From contig OX457061.1 of NCBI GenBank assembly GCA_949752795.1, positions 122,222,152 through 122,286,151 on the forward strand: a stretch of 64,000 bases of DNA, read 5' to 3'. The position numbers and the translations under genes are program-made. Of this stretch, positions 12,030 to 22,205 are shown one piece after another. The notes beneath the pieces were generated by a model. That model had not been told where the DNA came from. It searched no databases and worked only from the letters and a program-made list of their open reading frames with translations. The first letter of the stretch is position 1; every line of letters starts with the position of its first letter. Source of the stretch: Hyperoodon ampullatus (taxonomy: Eukaryota; Chordata; Mammalia; Artiodactyla; Ziphiidae).

Positions 12030-13165
12030 AAATGGAAGATGTGACAAGCTTTATCAGAAGCAAAGAATGTGCTCAAGAACCTCCTACCCAGGAATGTCAA
12101 CTTTCTCCTGCTGCTTCCTATTAATAGAATTTAAGGCAAACCGTGGTGCTTTCTTCCCCATTATACATTGAATGAATCTGTGAAGAGCTATGAAATGCTA
12201 ACCAAAAGGACAACCCAAAATAAATTTAACAACAAGCACAGACTCTACAGGGAAAGCCCTTTGTAATGTTTTCCAGGACATGGCCTTTTTTGAACATTAC
12301 ATACAGGAAAATATTATATAGAGGAAACGTCACTTTACGAGGCTTTAGATGAGGCCTTTTCTATTTTAATGAATGTCATATAGAAGGAAATGTTCAATAT
12401 AACACAGTTTCACCGAACTGTATTGTTGGAATAAACTGCAGTTACTCTGGATTTTCAGCTTTAATCTTGTGAGAAATACACTTCTAAATATCTTTGGCAA
12501 GGCATTCAAGGTTTATTCCCTTCCCAATGCGGATTTCAACTCCCACGGTCCAGCCAAGCTCACATTTGTGGTATTCTTCAGGTTAATTAAAGGCAAACAA
12601 ATGGACAAAGTATCAAATGAGCCATAAGGATGTTTCCATTCAATAATTCTTAAGCCCTGAAAAACAGGGGTGTGTGACTTTGCTCAGTTTTAAATTACCG
12701 TCAGCATTTAAAAACCACCTGGATGGGTTCAAGAAGTAATGTGAGGCTGAGAAAAATATGAATTAATGAAGAACACATTTTGGTGATAGACCTATAAATA
12801 AATCATTTCTATAGTGGCACCACAGATTGAATAATGCTAATGCAAGCAGACACAGATTGCTAAAGTCCTTTTATGTAAAATGTGGTTAGTTCCTGCTTCC
12901 TTTGCTATGCTAATGAATGCCCCGGGAGAGTGTAAGCTGTATTTTAACTTTTTGTTTATGTCGCTGGACACATGCGGAGAAAGTTCCCATAGAATACTGC
13001 TTACCACATGGACTTAAAAGGTCCAAGCTCATGGAATTAATCACATTTTAAAACATGATTTGGTTTGTCACATTCAAGATAATAGTCCTTTGTTATTTTT
13101 AACAACTTTGGCATATAAGATATGGAATAGCTGCTTAAATATAACAGTATAGCCTTCTTTTCAAT
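12030..13165. promoter_or_regulatory. Candidate conserved non-coding tract with POU octamers
   Basis: 1.1 kb free of recognisable repeats despite dense repeats on both sides. It contains two exact ATGCTAAT POU-type octamers 73 bp apart (12834-12841, 12907-12914), homeodomain TAAT cores and SOX-like CTTTGTT (13088-13094). It looks like a developmental enhancer, but this rests on composition and motifs only. Confidence 0.35.
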
Positions 13166-13324
13166 AAATTGTTACATTTAATAGGTCTGGATGGTGACAG
13201 GGGGCTGATTCTCCTAGATGGTCAGGCATTTATCCTCCCTGGAAGCATGGAGGAAAAATCCACATGCAAATTTCTTTCGATTTTCTACAGAGGTGGGTTC
13301 ATTCATAACCAAAACCCTTACCTT

Positions 13325-13580
13325 ACCGGGGGTAAGCGGGAGAGGGATACATTGGGAGATTGGGATTGACACATACACACTACTATATGTAAAATAGGTA
13401 ACTACTAAGGACCTACTGTAGAGCACAGGGAACTCTACTCAGTATTCTGTAATGGCCTATATGAGAATCTAAAAAAGAGTGGATAGATGTGTATGTATAA
13501 CTGAATCACTTTGCTGTACAGCAGAAACTAACGCAACATTGTAAATCACTATACTCCAATAAAAATCAGAAAAAAAAAAA
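13325..13580 (+). mobile_element. L1 3' end (cetartiodactyl type)
   Basis: 5'-truncated L1 3' UTR: 'GGGAGATTGGGATTGACA', 'TACTAAGGACCTACTGTA', 'CTTTGCTGTACAGCAGAAAC', 'TATACTCCAATAAAAATCAG', then poly-A. Confidence 0.9.
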
Positions 13581-13589
13581 CACGCTTTT

Positions 13590-13915
13590 TCAGTCAAGAA
13601 GGCAGACAGCATCAAAGTAGAAAGGAAATAGTGAGACGCTCGAGTGTGGAGAAGTAACCCCACTTCCTAGGGACAGCAGGAGAAGGCACATCACTTCCTC
13701 CATCATCAAAAAGCTGCCACGTTTCCTCTCATCCAAGTTCCTCATAATAAGCCTTGAAGTTGAGGCCAGCAGTGCCAACCCAACCCTGAGAGCTGAGGGG
13801 ACCCTTGGGAGCCCACACATCACATGTCTAAATATTTAAGTTTGACAGCAAGCTAACAAGCTGTTAAATGAAATATTTAATATAGTCTATTCTCCTACTT
13901 TAACAAGTGTTTCTT
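13590..13915. other. Unique non-coding DNA
   Basis: No repeat or gene recognised. Confidence 0.4.
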
Positions 13916-13982
13916 CTTTTTTTTTTAAATTTTTATTGGAGTATAGTTGATTTACAATGTTGTGTTAGTTTCAGGTGTACAG
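13916..13982 (-). mobile_element. L1 3' terminus, inverted arm
   Basis: Poly-T then 'TTTTATTGGAGTATAGTTGA' to 'TTTCAGGTGTAC', the last ~65 bp of the L1 3' UTR in reverse. It abuts a forward L1 segment directly. Confidence 0.8.
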
Positions 13983-14255
13983 TATATGTGGAATCTAAAA
14001 AATGGTACAACTGAACTTACTTACAAAACACAAATGAGTCACAAATCTAGAAAAGTATATCTTCTTAACAACAACAGTGAAAAATACATGTAAAACTGTG
14101 GTTTGTAATAAGACTGGGCAAAATCTCAAAGAAAACTGAATTTAAATTTTATTGTGCAATATATTTACCTATAGCTGATTCACTTCCCTGTACAGCAGAA
14201 ACTAACACAACATTGTAAAGCACCTATACTCCAATAAAAATATATATATTAATTT
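13983..14255 (+). mobile_element. L1 3' UTR, forward arm with non-L1 filler
   Basis: Starts 'TATATGTGGAATCTAAAAAA' (L1 3' UTR) and ends 'TATACTCCAATAAAAATATA'. Between about 14054 and 14170 the sequence does not follow the L1 consensus I know, so part of the element is deleted or replaced. Confidence 0.7.
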
Positions 14256-14370
14256 AAAAAAATAAATAAAAATAAATCAATAAATTTTATGGTGCATATC
14301 TGGGTGTTCGGTGGGTGGGCCAGCAATGTTTAGGTGGGTCATAAAACACAAAAATATCAGCATTTATTAT

Positions 14371-14759
14371 TTTATTTATTTATTATTATTTTTAAAGAGG
14401 GCTCTTTTTTTAAAATTTATTTTCTTTATTTATTTTTGGCTGTGTTGGGTCTTCGTTGCTGTGCGCGGGCTCTCTCTAGTTGTGGTGAGTGGGGGGCTAC
14501 TCTTCGTTGCGGTGCGCAGGCTTCTCATTGCGGTGGCTTCTCTTGTTGTGGAGCACAGGCTCTAGGCGCACAGGCTTCAGTAGTTGTAGCACATGGGCTC
14601 AGTTGTTGTGGCTCACGTGCTCTAGAGCACAGGCTCAGTAGTTGTGGCGCACGAGCTTAGTTGCTCCGTGGCATGTGGGATCTTCCTGGACCAGGGCTCA
14701 AACCTGTGTCCCCTGCCTTGGCAGGCGGATTCTTAACCACTGCACCACCAGGGAAGCCC
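14371..14759 (-). mobile_element. CHR-2 SINE, full-length form
   Basis: Inverted long form: (TTTA)-rich tail, 'TTTTGGCTGTGTTGGGTCTT', then the repeated 'CAGTAGTTGTGGC' modules, and the inverted head 'CACCACCAGGGAAGCCCC'. The target duplication is CAGCATTTATT (14358-14368 and 14760-14770). Confidence 0.93.
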
Positions 14760-14849
14760 CAGCATTTATTTTTTAAATTACATTTTTATCTCATAAATTT
14801 TCTGCAGATTCACTCATTATGTTGTTCTAGTCATGGTTTCCACGTGGTT

Positions 14850-15865
14850 GGCCTCTACTGACAGCCAAATCACATGACCTTTCTTGAGTCCCTGTAGTTG
14901 TTAAATCGTTTTTTGTTCATTAGCATTTGCTCTGAGACAGTAGCAAATGGAATTTTTCATCAAAATTTAAAGCAATACTTAGATTCAGAAGTGAGTATGA
15001 AAATTAATAAATCATGTTCAAACATTAGAATGTTGTTTGATAAACTATTATCACAAAAACATGACAAAAGAGTTTAGTTACAAGATATACATGTCCATCA
15101 CTCTTACTGGATTTTCAAAGCATTTTAAAGTAGTATCAAGAGCCATAGAATATCTCTTAGACTCTTCTATTTAAAATCATCAATGCTGAGATATGATCCA
15201 GAAAACTGAAAATAGCAGCGTGTGACTCCATTTGTTCCAATCTCTCTTCAACTGAGACCGTAACTTGCTTTCTAATGGCCAGAAAATATTTTTTATAAAA
15301 ATTAGTTTTGGAAACATCTGTACATGAATCTTTTTCTGCATGGTCATGAAATATTTTCATTTCTTGTTGTAATTTCCTTCTATTTTAATGAAATGTCACA
15401 TTTGTTGCATCCTTAACATTAGTTGCTTGCAATTTGGAAAAATCATTTTCTCCAAGGTTTTTTTTTTAAGTTTTTTAATTCTTTTTAAAGTGAAGCAGCC
15501 AAGCACATCTTGTTTGTGTTGTTGATCCTTATCTTTTACTAACCTTATTAACATACAAAATTTTTAACATGAAAATTAAATTCATAATTTATTTTCCACT
15601 AAAATCACAATTTGATTTTTATTTGAGGAGCTTCTCAACATAATTTTTGAAATCCTGCTAAACTCAGTAACATTTGCTTTTTTAATGGGCTTTCTTCTTA
15701 CTTTTTTATCCAATAAGTTTGTGATCTAATTTTATTCTCCATCCAAAAGAGAAATTACATTTTTCATTTTTTATTCACATGACATGCTTAGTCATTCTAG
15801 TAACAAATTTGGAAATCATTTCTGCTAAATTCAAAAATTTTCCATGTTTTCATATTTTGTAGAAA
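14850..15865 (-). pseudogene. hAT-type (ZMYM/GTF2IRD2-like) coding fossil, C-terminal part
   Basis: Minus-strand translation across stops and shifts gives the layout of the C-terminal half of hAT-derived proteins of the ZMYM5/ZMYM6/GTF2IRD2 kind. The open stretch 15157-15360 has a segment of the pattern F..NYF......SL..RFEQ......FGFL, seen here as 'NFYKKYFLAIRKQVTV' followed by 'EERLEQMESHAAIFSFLDHI'. Further downstream (about 14880-14960) there is a degraded dimerisation-domain-like piece: 'LKILMKIPFATVSEQ' for the family's '(L)..IPVTVAS.ER', then 'KKRFNNYRDS'. Several stops and frameshifts make it non-functional. It could be a relic of the transposon itself or a retrocopy of a domesticated gene. 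The identification is from memory of the family pattern. Confidence 0.55.
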
Positions 15866-16016
15866 TATTAGGGAGAAGTTGAGAAAAACGGTACAAACTT
15901 TCAGCTATAAAATGAAAAAAGTCCAAGGATCCAATGTATAACCTGTGACCAAACACTGTATTGTATAATTAAAATTTGTTAACAGACTAGAATTGAGACG
16001 TTAAAAAATATGTATA
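15866..16016 (+). mobile_element. L1M 3' UTR fragment
   Basis: 'AACGGTACAAACTTTCAGCT' then 'ATAAAATGAAAAAAGTCCAA' and 'AACACTGTATTGTATAATTA' follow the old L1 3' UTR order ('...TACAAACTTCCAGTTATAAGATGAATAAGTTC' in type). It interrupts the hAT fossil. Confidence 0.65.
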
Positions 16017-16345
16017 GGGACTTCCCTGGTGGCGCAGTGGTTAAGAATCCACCTGCCAATGCAGGGGACGTGGGTTAGAGCCCTGGTCTGGGAAGATCCC
16101 ACATGCCGCGGAGCAACTAAGCCTGTGTGCCACAACTACTGAGCCTGCGCTCTAGAACCTGCGAGCCACAGCTACTGAGACCTTGGGCCACAACTACGGA
16201 AGCCCGCAAGCCTAGAGCCCGTGCTCCACAACAAAAAGAAACCACCGCAATGAGAAGCACATACACCACAAGGAAGAGTAGCCCCAGCTCACCGCAACTA
16301 GAGAAAGCCCACGTGCAGCAACGAAGACCAAGGCAGCCAAAAATA
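16017..16345 (+). mobile_element. CHR-2 SINE, full-length form
   Basis: Head 'GGGACTTCCCTGGTGGCGCA', the modules 'GCCACAACTACTGAGCCTGC' and 'CCGCAACTAGAGAAAGCCCA', and end 'CAGCCAAAAATAAATAAA'. The A/T-rich tail continues to about 16382. No clear target duplication. Confidence 0.93.
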
Positions 16346-16769
16346 AATAAAATTTTTTAAAATAATAAAATAATAAAAATAAGTTATAGCTTCAATAAAC
16401 ATCATTGTGCTTATATTGGACACATGATATCATCTTTTAATATTCTTTTAAGAAGATTATAACAGTGCTGTGTATTCTGTTCTATATTTACTTCTTTGTT
16501 GAAAAATATGAGCTATTTGTCATTTATTCCATCTTTTTTGTTGTTCTCATATTTGCTAATTTTATGTGCACATGACATTTCAAGTTCTTTTAATTAAGAA
16601 TGCGTGTCCAGTCACAAGTGTCTTAATTGGCCAGAACCAATTATGAACATTGGTTGAGAAGCACGTAACAGTAGTAACAAGATACTTTGAATTTAGAATA
16701 TAACCGCTTCTTTCCCAGTTTGAAAGAATTTGGGTTCAAATTGAAATATATGGAGCACAGAGGATTTTT
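16346..16769. other. AT-rich sequence, possibly middle of the hAT fossil
   Basis: Lies between the two recognisable fossil parts. It shows no convincing match in any frame but is in the expected place for the decayed central domain. Confidence 0.3.
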
Positions 16770-17070
16770 AGAGCAGCGAAGCTACTCTGTACAATACAAT
16801 GATAATGGATACATGTCGTTATACATTAGTCCAAACCCATAGAATGTACAGCACCAGGCGTGAACCCTGACGTAAACTCTGGACTCGGGGCCATAATGAT
16901 GTGTCAGTGTAGGTTTGTCTTTTATAACAAAGGTAGCGCTCAGGTGAGGGACATGAATGATGCAGGAAGCTGTGTATGTGTGAGGGCAAGGGGCTCTATG
17001 GGAAATCTCTGTACTTCAGTTTTGCTGTGAACCTAGAGCTGCTCTAAAAAAATAAAGTCTATAAAAAAAA
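16770..17070 (+). mobile_element. L1M 3' UTR
   Basis: 'CCAAACCCATAGAATGTACA', 'ATAATGATGTGTCAGTGTAG', 'GGGAAATCTCTGTACTTCAG', 'TTGCTGTGAACCTAGAGCTG', then 'CTCTAAAAAAATAAAGTCTA': the ordered 3' end of an old L1. It splits the hAT fossil. Confidence 0.75.
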
Positions 17071-17074
17071 CGAA

Positions 17075-17620
17075 ATATAAATTTTCTGCCATGTTTATCC
17101 AATGGAAAACTGTAATCATTGATTTGAATCAGATTGTGCTTTGCTAGAAACATTCTCATTCGTGTCAGGATATGACAGCCATTTTCCAGAATCGTCATCC
17201 AATAAACAGAGTCAAGTTCCAGAGGTTTTGACTTTCTTACCCAATTTGCAGATTTTATGAATGTAGTTTTCTTCAACTTCTAACAAGCATGCCAGAGTTA
17301 TATTTGCTGTCTCTGAATTATGAATTTGATAGGAATAATTTTCTCTTTCATTTTCATTGTTTTGATCAGTGGTTACAGCTTTGTTTGATGAGAATCTGAC
17401 ACAGCAGCCGTTGTATCTGAACAGTTCCAGTTGTGGATTTGATGAGAAAAATTTCCTTGTTCATTTTCATTAAATCTTCTTTAAGTAAAGAATTTCCTGC
17501 TTGCAAATTTTATGTGGGCTGTGCTCTACAGAAGTCTGCTCACTTTCCTGGCTTCCAGTTATTCAAATTTGAAAATTTTCTCTCTTATTGCTTTTTAGTT
17601 TTTATCCTATTTTAAGATTT
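17075..17620 (-). pseudogene. hAT-type coding fossil, N-terminal part
   Basis: The minus-strand translation contains a lysine-rich start ('GYKLKSNKRENF'-like) and later 'ENYIHKICKLGKKVKTSG' and 'DDDSGKWLSYPDTNENVSS', broken by stops. The basic N-terminus followed by acidic, serine-rich text fits the leader of ZMYM-like hAT proteins and lies in the right order upstream of 14850-15865. The match is weaker than for the C-terminal part. Confidence 0.35.
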
Positions 17621-17680
17621 ACTTTTGTATTTTATATTTTTATCATGATGCAAATTGTACACACTCTCAGTAATCTAAAG

Positions 17681-17899
17681 CAGGCGTCAGCAAACTTTAT
17701 TTTTAAAGGGTCAGATAGTAATTCTTTTTTTGCTTTGTGACCATACAGTATCTGTAACAATTACTCAAGTCTGATGTTGTAGCATGAAAATAGCCATAGA
17801 CAATACATAAAAATATGGGCATGGATGTAGCCCACCAAAATTTATATTAAACAAAGACAGATCAGATTCGACCCATAGGTCATAGTTTGCTGACCTCTG
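17681..17899. mobile_element. Non-autonomous hAT (MER-type) element
   Basis: Terminal inverted repeats CAGGCGTCAGCAAACTT and CATAGTTTGCTGACCTCTG bound a 219 bp element with 'GGGTCAGATAGTAATTC' and 'CATAGACAATACATAAAAAT' inside. It is flanked by a perfect 8 bp duplication ATCTAAAG (17673-17680 and 17900-17907), the length expected for hAT transposition. The exact MER name (MER33/MER58-like) is uncertain. Confidence 0.88.
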
Positions 17900-17907
17900 A
17901 TCTAAAG

Positions 17908-18199
17908 GATTCAAAAATAAAACATTGTTTTCAAAGTGTAAAAAATTTCCAAATGTAAGTAATGTAAAACTATGTTTCATGTTTCTTATTTTTCCTCTAA
18001 AATACTTAAAATAATATATTAAAACTAAATAGCAAGATGAAAATTATAATCAATAGCAAAATTTAAATCAGAAGATAGAAATAAAACTGAAATTTTAATT
18101 AAATTTTTGAAAATGTAATTAGATCTCATTAAATGTTTTTATAAAAATAAAACCATTCACAATCAAAATGTTCAATGTCCCTCAGTTGCCAAGGTAAAG
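17908..18199. other. AT-rich unique DNA
   Basis: Very AT-rich. No element recognised. Confidence 0.35.
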
Positions 18200-18876
18200 A
18201 ATCAAAGTCATGAGAAAGACAAACACTGTATGGTATCACTTCTGTGTGGAATCAGAAAACAAGAAGTCGAATTCATAGAAATAGAGAATAGAATAGTGCT
18301 TTCCAGGGGCTGGGGGTTCAGGGAAATTGGTGGACACAGGTCAAAGGGGACAAAATTTCAGTTATAAGATAAATAAGTTCTGAGGATCTAATGTATGGCA
18401 TGGTGACTATAGTTAATAGTACCGTATTATATTTTTGAAATTTGCTAAGAGATTAAATGTCAAGCATGCTCATCAAATAAGTAAATAAATAAGGAAATTA
18501 CATGAGGTGATGGATGTGTGAATTATCTTGGCTGTAGTCATCATTTCTCAATGTAAACATATATCAAATCATCACATTGTACACTATTATTTTTTTAACA
18601 TCTTTACTGGAGTATAATTGCTTTACAATGGTGTGTTAGTTTCTGCTGTATAACAAAGTGAATCAGCTATACATATACATATATCCCCATATCTCCTCCC
18701 TCTTGAGTCTCCCTCCCACCCTCCCTATCCCACCCCTCTAGGTGGTCACAAAGCACCGAGCTGATCTCCCTGTGCTATGTGGCTGCTTCCCACTAGCTAT
18801 CTATTGTACACTTGGTAGTGTACACTTTAAACATATACAATTTTATTCATCCATTACACCTCAATAAAATAGGAAG
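18200..18876 (+). mobile_element. L1M 3' UTR, interrupted by a younger L1
   Basis: Segment order: 'GTATGGTATCACTTCTGTGT', 'GCTTTCCAGGGGCTGGGGGT', 'TTCTGAGGATCTAATGTATG', 'TGGTGACTATAGTTAATAGT', 'ATATATCAAATCATCACATT', and after the insert 'TACACTTTAAACATATACAA' and 'CACCTCAATAAAAT'. This is a complete old L1 3' UTR. Confidence 0.85.
18586..18802 (-). mobile_element. Younger L1 3' end nested in L1M
   Basis: 217 bp inverted L1 3' UTR: 'CTTTACTGGAGTATAATTGC' to 'CTGATCTCCCTGTGCTATGT'. It is bounded by a perfect 10 bp duplication ATTGTACACT (18576-18585 and 18803-18812) that lies in the host L1M. Confidence 0.92.
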
Positions 18877-19040
18877 AAAAAAGAAGAGGTGTCATGCTTC
18901 ACGTTTCATCTAGACTTATGTAAATGTACATATTTTTAAGCACTATGAATTAGTTAACGTTGCAAAATGCTACTCAGCCACTGTGTACAATTGTCCTGCA
19001 CACTTCACTGATCTATGACCATCTCCAGATCCAGGGATTA
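18877..19040. other. Unique non-coding DNA
   Basis: Short stretch between elements, nothing recognised. Confidence 0.35.
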
Positions 19041-19880
19041 GAACACATGCATTATCAGTCTGCTCAGGCTGCCATAACAAAACACAGGCTGGGAGGTTTA
19101 AACCATAGAAATCTACTTCTCACAGTTCTGGATGCTGGAAGTTCCAGATCAACTTGCAGCAGGGTTTGGTTTCTGGAGAGGACTCTTCCCTGCTGCCGAC
19201 AGATGTCTTTTTTTTTTTTTTTCACTTTTTTTCCTAGCTTTATTGAGGTATGACTGACAAATACAAATTGTATGTATTGAGGATGTACAATGTGATTTTT
19301 TTTAAAAGCATACAACATTATGATTTGCTATACATATATATTGTCAAATGATTACTACCATCAAAATACAATCAAGGTCATTAATACATCCACCACCTCA
19401 CAGTTATTTTTTAATTTTTTGTGGTGAGAACACAAGATCTACTTGTCTTAGAAACTTTCAAGTATATGATACTGTATTATTAACTATAATTACCAGGCTC
19501 TACAGTAGATCCTCAGAATTTATTTACCTTATAACTGAAAGTTTGTAACCTTTGACCAACATCTTGCAGTTTTCTCAACCCCTGCCAACCCCCAGCCCCG
19601 GCAACCCATCCGGTTCTTTGAGTTTGACATTTTTAGATTCCAAATGCAAGTGAGATCATACAAGTATTTGTCTTCTTGCTGCAGTTCTCACATGGTCTTG
19701 GGGGAGAGCTAAAGAGAGGGACCACTTCTTATAAGGATGCTAGTCCTATCGGATCAGAGCCCACCCATATGACCTCTTTTAACCTTAGTTACTTCCTTAA
19801 ATGCCCCATCTCCAAATACAGTCACATTGCGGGGTAGGGCTTCAATATATGAATCTGGAGGGACACAGTTGAGTGCTTAG
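19041..19880 (-). mobile_element. MLT1-type LTR (ERVL-MaLR), interrupted by L1
   Basis: Left part 19041-19207: 'GTCTGCTCAGGCTGCCATAA', 'CTCACAGTTCTGGATGCTGG'. Right part 19675-19880: 'CTCACATGGTCTTGGG', 'CTTATAAGGATGCTAGTCCT', 'CTCCAAATACAGTCACATTG', 'GAGGGACACAGTTGAGTGC'. The two parts form one solo LTR in reverse. No internal retroviral coding sequence is present. Confidence 0.88.
19208..19668 (-). mobile_element. L1 3' UTR nested in MLT1
   Basis: Poly-T, 'CCTAGCTTTATTGAGGTATG', 'GAGGATGTACAATGTGATTT', a C-rich stretch (19580-19610) and 'CATTTTTAGATTCCAAATGC'. A short shared TGTCTT occurs at both borders (19204-19209, 19669-19674). Confidence 0.85.
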
Positions 19881-21985
19881 AAACAAAGGAAAGGAAGATA
19901 GACACTCAGCACTTCTGGGAAACAAATACTTTATAACTCAAGAAAATGTTGTATTAATGTTATCTGATAGAAAGGATTTGCAAATTCATTTATTTTGCTC
20001 CACCTAAGTACTCTTTTCCCACGCTTCCAAAGCAGTGTCTGTCTCTGACATTGGCAGTGATAAAATCCACAAGCCTTCATGGCATTAGGACAATGGAGCC
20101 TTTTGTTTCATGAATACAGGGCCAGAAAAGTGGAAAAGCATTTCATTGAAACTGAGTGGTGTTTATGATGTACAGGATCCTCTAAAGGGTGAACCCAGGT
20201 CAAGGGCCCCTCTGGCCTTGTCTAAGGTAATCTTTTCTACAAGCATGTCCAAGATACAGGGAAAGAGATCAAGCAACTTGCTTTAACCTTGAAAAATGTC
20301 TGAGTCACAGGACTAGGGCTCGGTGACATTTTTAAAACCATATTTACCATTCATGGCTGGAGACCAATTCTTTATATAGATCAATATTAAATACTTTTGG
20401 GCAAGGATGGAGGTTTGAATCTCATTGAGTGGTAGTACCTAGCACAGATTAAGGATCAATGAATAGAGGTTAAAAAACAGCTGAATGAATGCTTATATAG
20501 CCTTACAACTTTTAAATATGAAAACATTGCAGAGTTGAAAGCCATTTTAGAGTCAAAGAACGGAAAGGTCAATGACGGCCTGATAGGACTTCATAGTTAT
20601 TGATTCAGTGCAAATGTCACATAACTACAGTTTTAATATAGTGGTCCTTGGTTATTTTGTCATAAATGTCAAAAATATCAATGCAAGAAATATTCGTCTC
20701 TTTACATGAGGGACTGAAAACCTCCTGAGAAAGACTTCATCTTGTCAGTTATTCCCTATCAGATCTACTGAAAAACTTGGCTTTCCAGGGAAAAGGAGCA
20801 TTCTGAACAAAGCGTGAGTGCTGGAACACAGCAAAGCTTTGGTCATTGAGAATTCCATGTATCCAGTGCTACCACTGCCCTTGTGCCCAATGGTGGCAGC
20901 CACAGGGACATCGAGAGGGACAGATGTGGACAGCAGTGGTGCCACGGGGAGGCATCTTGACCTGGGAACACCAGAAGCAGTTTTAGATGCCATGTACTGA
21001 GCCCATATTGTCACTTACCTAGCTTCCTACCACTAACAAGGAAGCTGATGATGCACTGGTCATGAAATTGTCCTAAATCCCTGAGGAGCTCCTCATTTCT
21101 TTTCTGGAACTAAATGAAATAAAAATTCACTTGAGGATAACTTCTTCTATTCACTTAAAAATTTTAAAGTAAGGACTCTCAAGGTACACCTTTAACAAAA
21201 GATGAAGCTTTAACAAAATTTTAATGGTTATGAAGGGAATAGTCGGTTAAAAAATCATGATAGAAGGAAGTTGCTTTGTGGTCCTAGTGTGGACAGCACT
21301 TGGAGGCTGAGTCATAAAAAAACAGTCCTCCAAATCACCAAGCAGTAATCATCATTATCATTTGTAAAAGAAAAATAACAGAAAGAATCAAAGATGTTGG
21401 CAATAATGAGCTGCTGTGAATTTTGGTTTCTCCAAAGGAGCTCAGACTGAGACAGGTAACCACGGCAAATAAAATTTTCAGTGGCTTGAACTGTGATTGC
21501 AAGAACAGGGGGCTTAATGATATTTGCTATATAATGGTTTGTTGTTTCAGATTCCGAAAATTTAGGTCAAACTCAAATGGATCCCCTAGTTAATATCAAT
21601 TTAATTGAATCTGCCTTATAAATGAAGGGACCAATGTCACTAATTGAAAGAGTTTGTTTTGCTACATCTGCCCAGCCATAGAAAACACACATGTACACAT
21701 GCACACACTCAGACAAAATAGGAAAACGTATGTCGGCTTCACTGATTTGATTTTACTGGACTTTTATCTAGACAGACTTAACATATGTGTTAATATTATT
21801 TTGACTTGTTCTTTCAATGTTTTTGAATTTTAAGAGTATAATATATAGCACTTAGATTACCATATCTTGGTGAGAAATCTTGAAAAAGAGTTTTATCTTA
21901 AGCAAAAGTTTTATTAGATGATGTCCATTTTTAAGTTAATAGCCACACAACGTGTTGACTTTTAAAGCACCCTCAAATTCTCTAT
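19881..21985. other. Unique non-coding DNA
   Basis: About 2 kb with few recognisable repeats (possibly a faint reversed MIR at 20235-20330). Overlapping frames at 20745-21014 (-) and 20818-21000 (+) have no domain I recognise. The part 20030-20200 ('GGAGCCTTTTGTTTCATGAA') looks conserved-like but unproven. Confidence 0.35.
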
Positions 21986-21992
21986 TGGAAAT

Positions 21993-22198
21993 TTTTTTTT
22001 TTTTTTGCGGTACGCAGGCCTCTCACTGCTGCTGCCTCTCCCGTTGCGGAGCACAGGCTCTGGACGCACAGGCTCAGCGGCCATGGCTCATGGGCCCAGC
22101 TGCTCCACAGCATATGGGATCTTCCCAACCAGGGCACGAACCTGTGTTCCCCTGTGTCGGCAGGCGGACTCTCAACCACTGTGCCACCATGGAAGCCC
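21993..22198 (-). mobile_element. CHR-2 SINE, short deletion form
   Basis: Inverted copy with a T tract and a small deletion around the B box ('AACCAGGGCACGAACCTGTG'). The duplication is TGGAAAT (21986-21992 and 22199-22205). Confidence 0.92.
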
Positions 22199-22205
22199 TG
22201 GAAAT

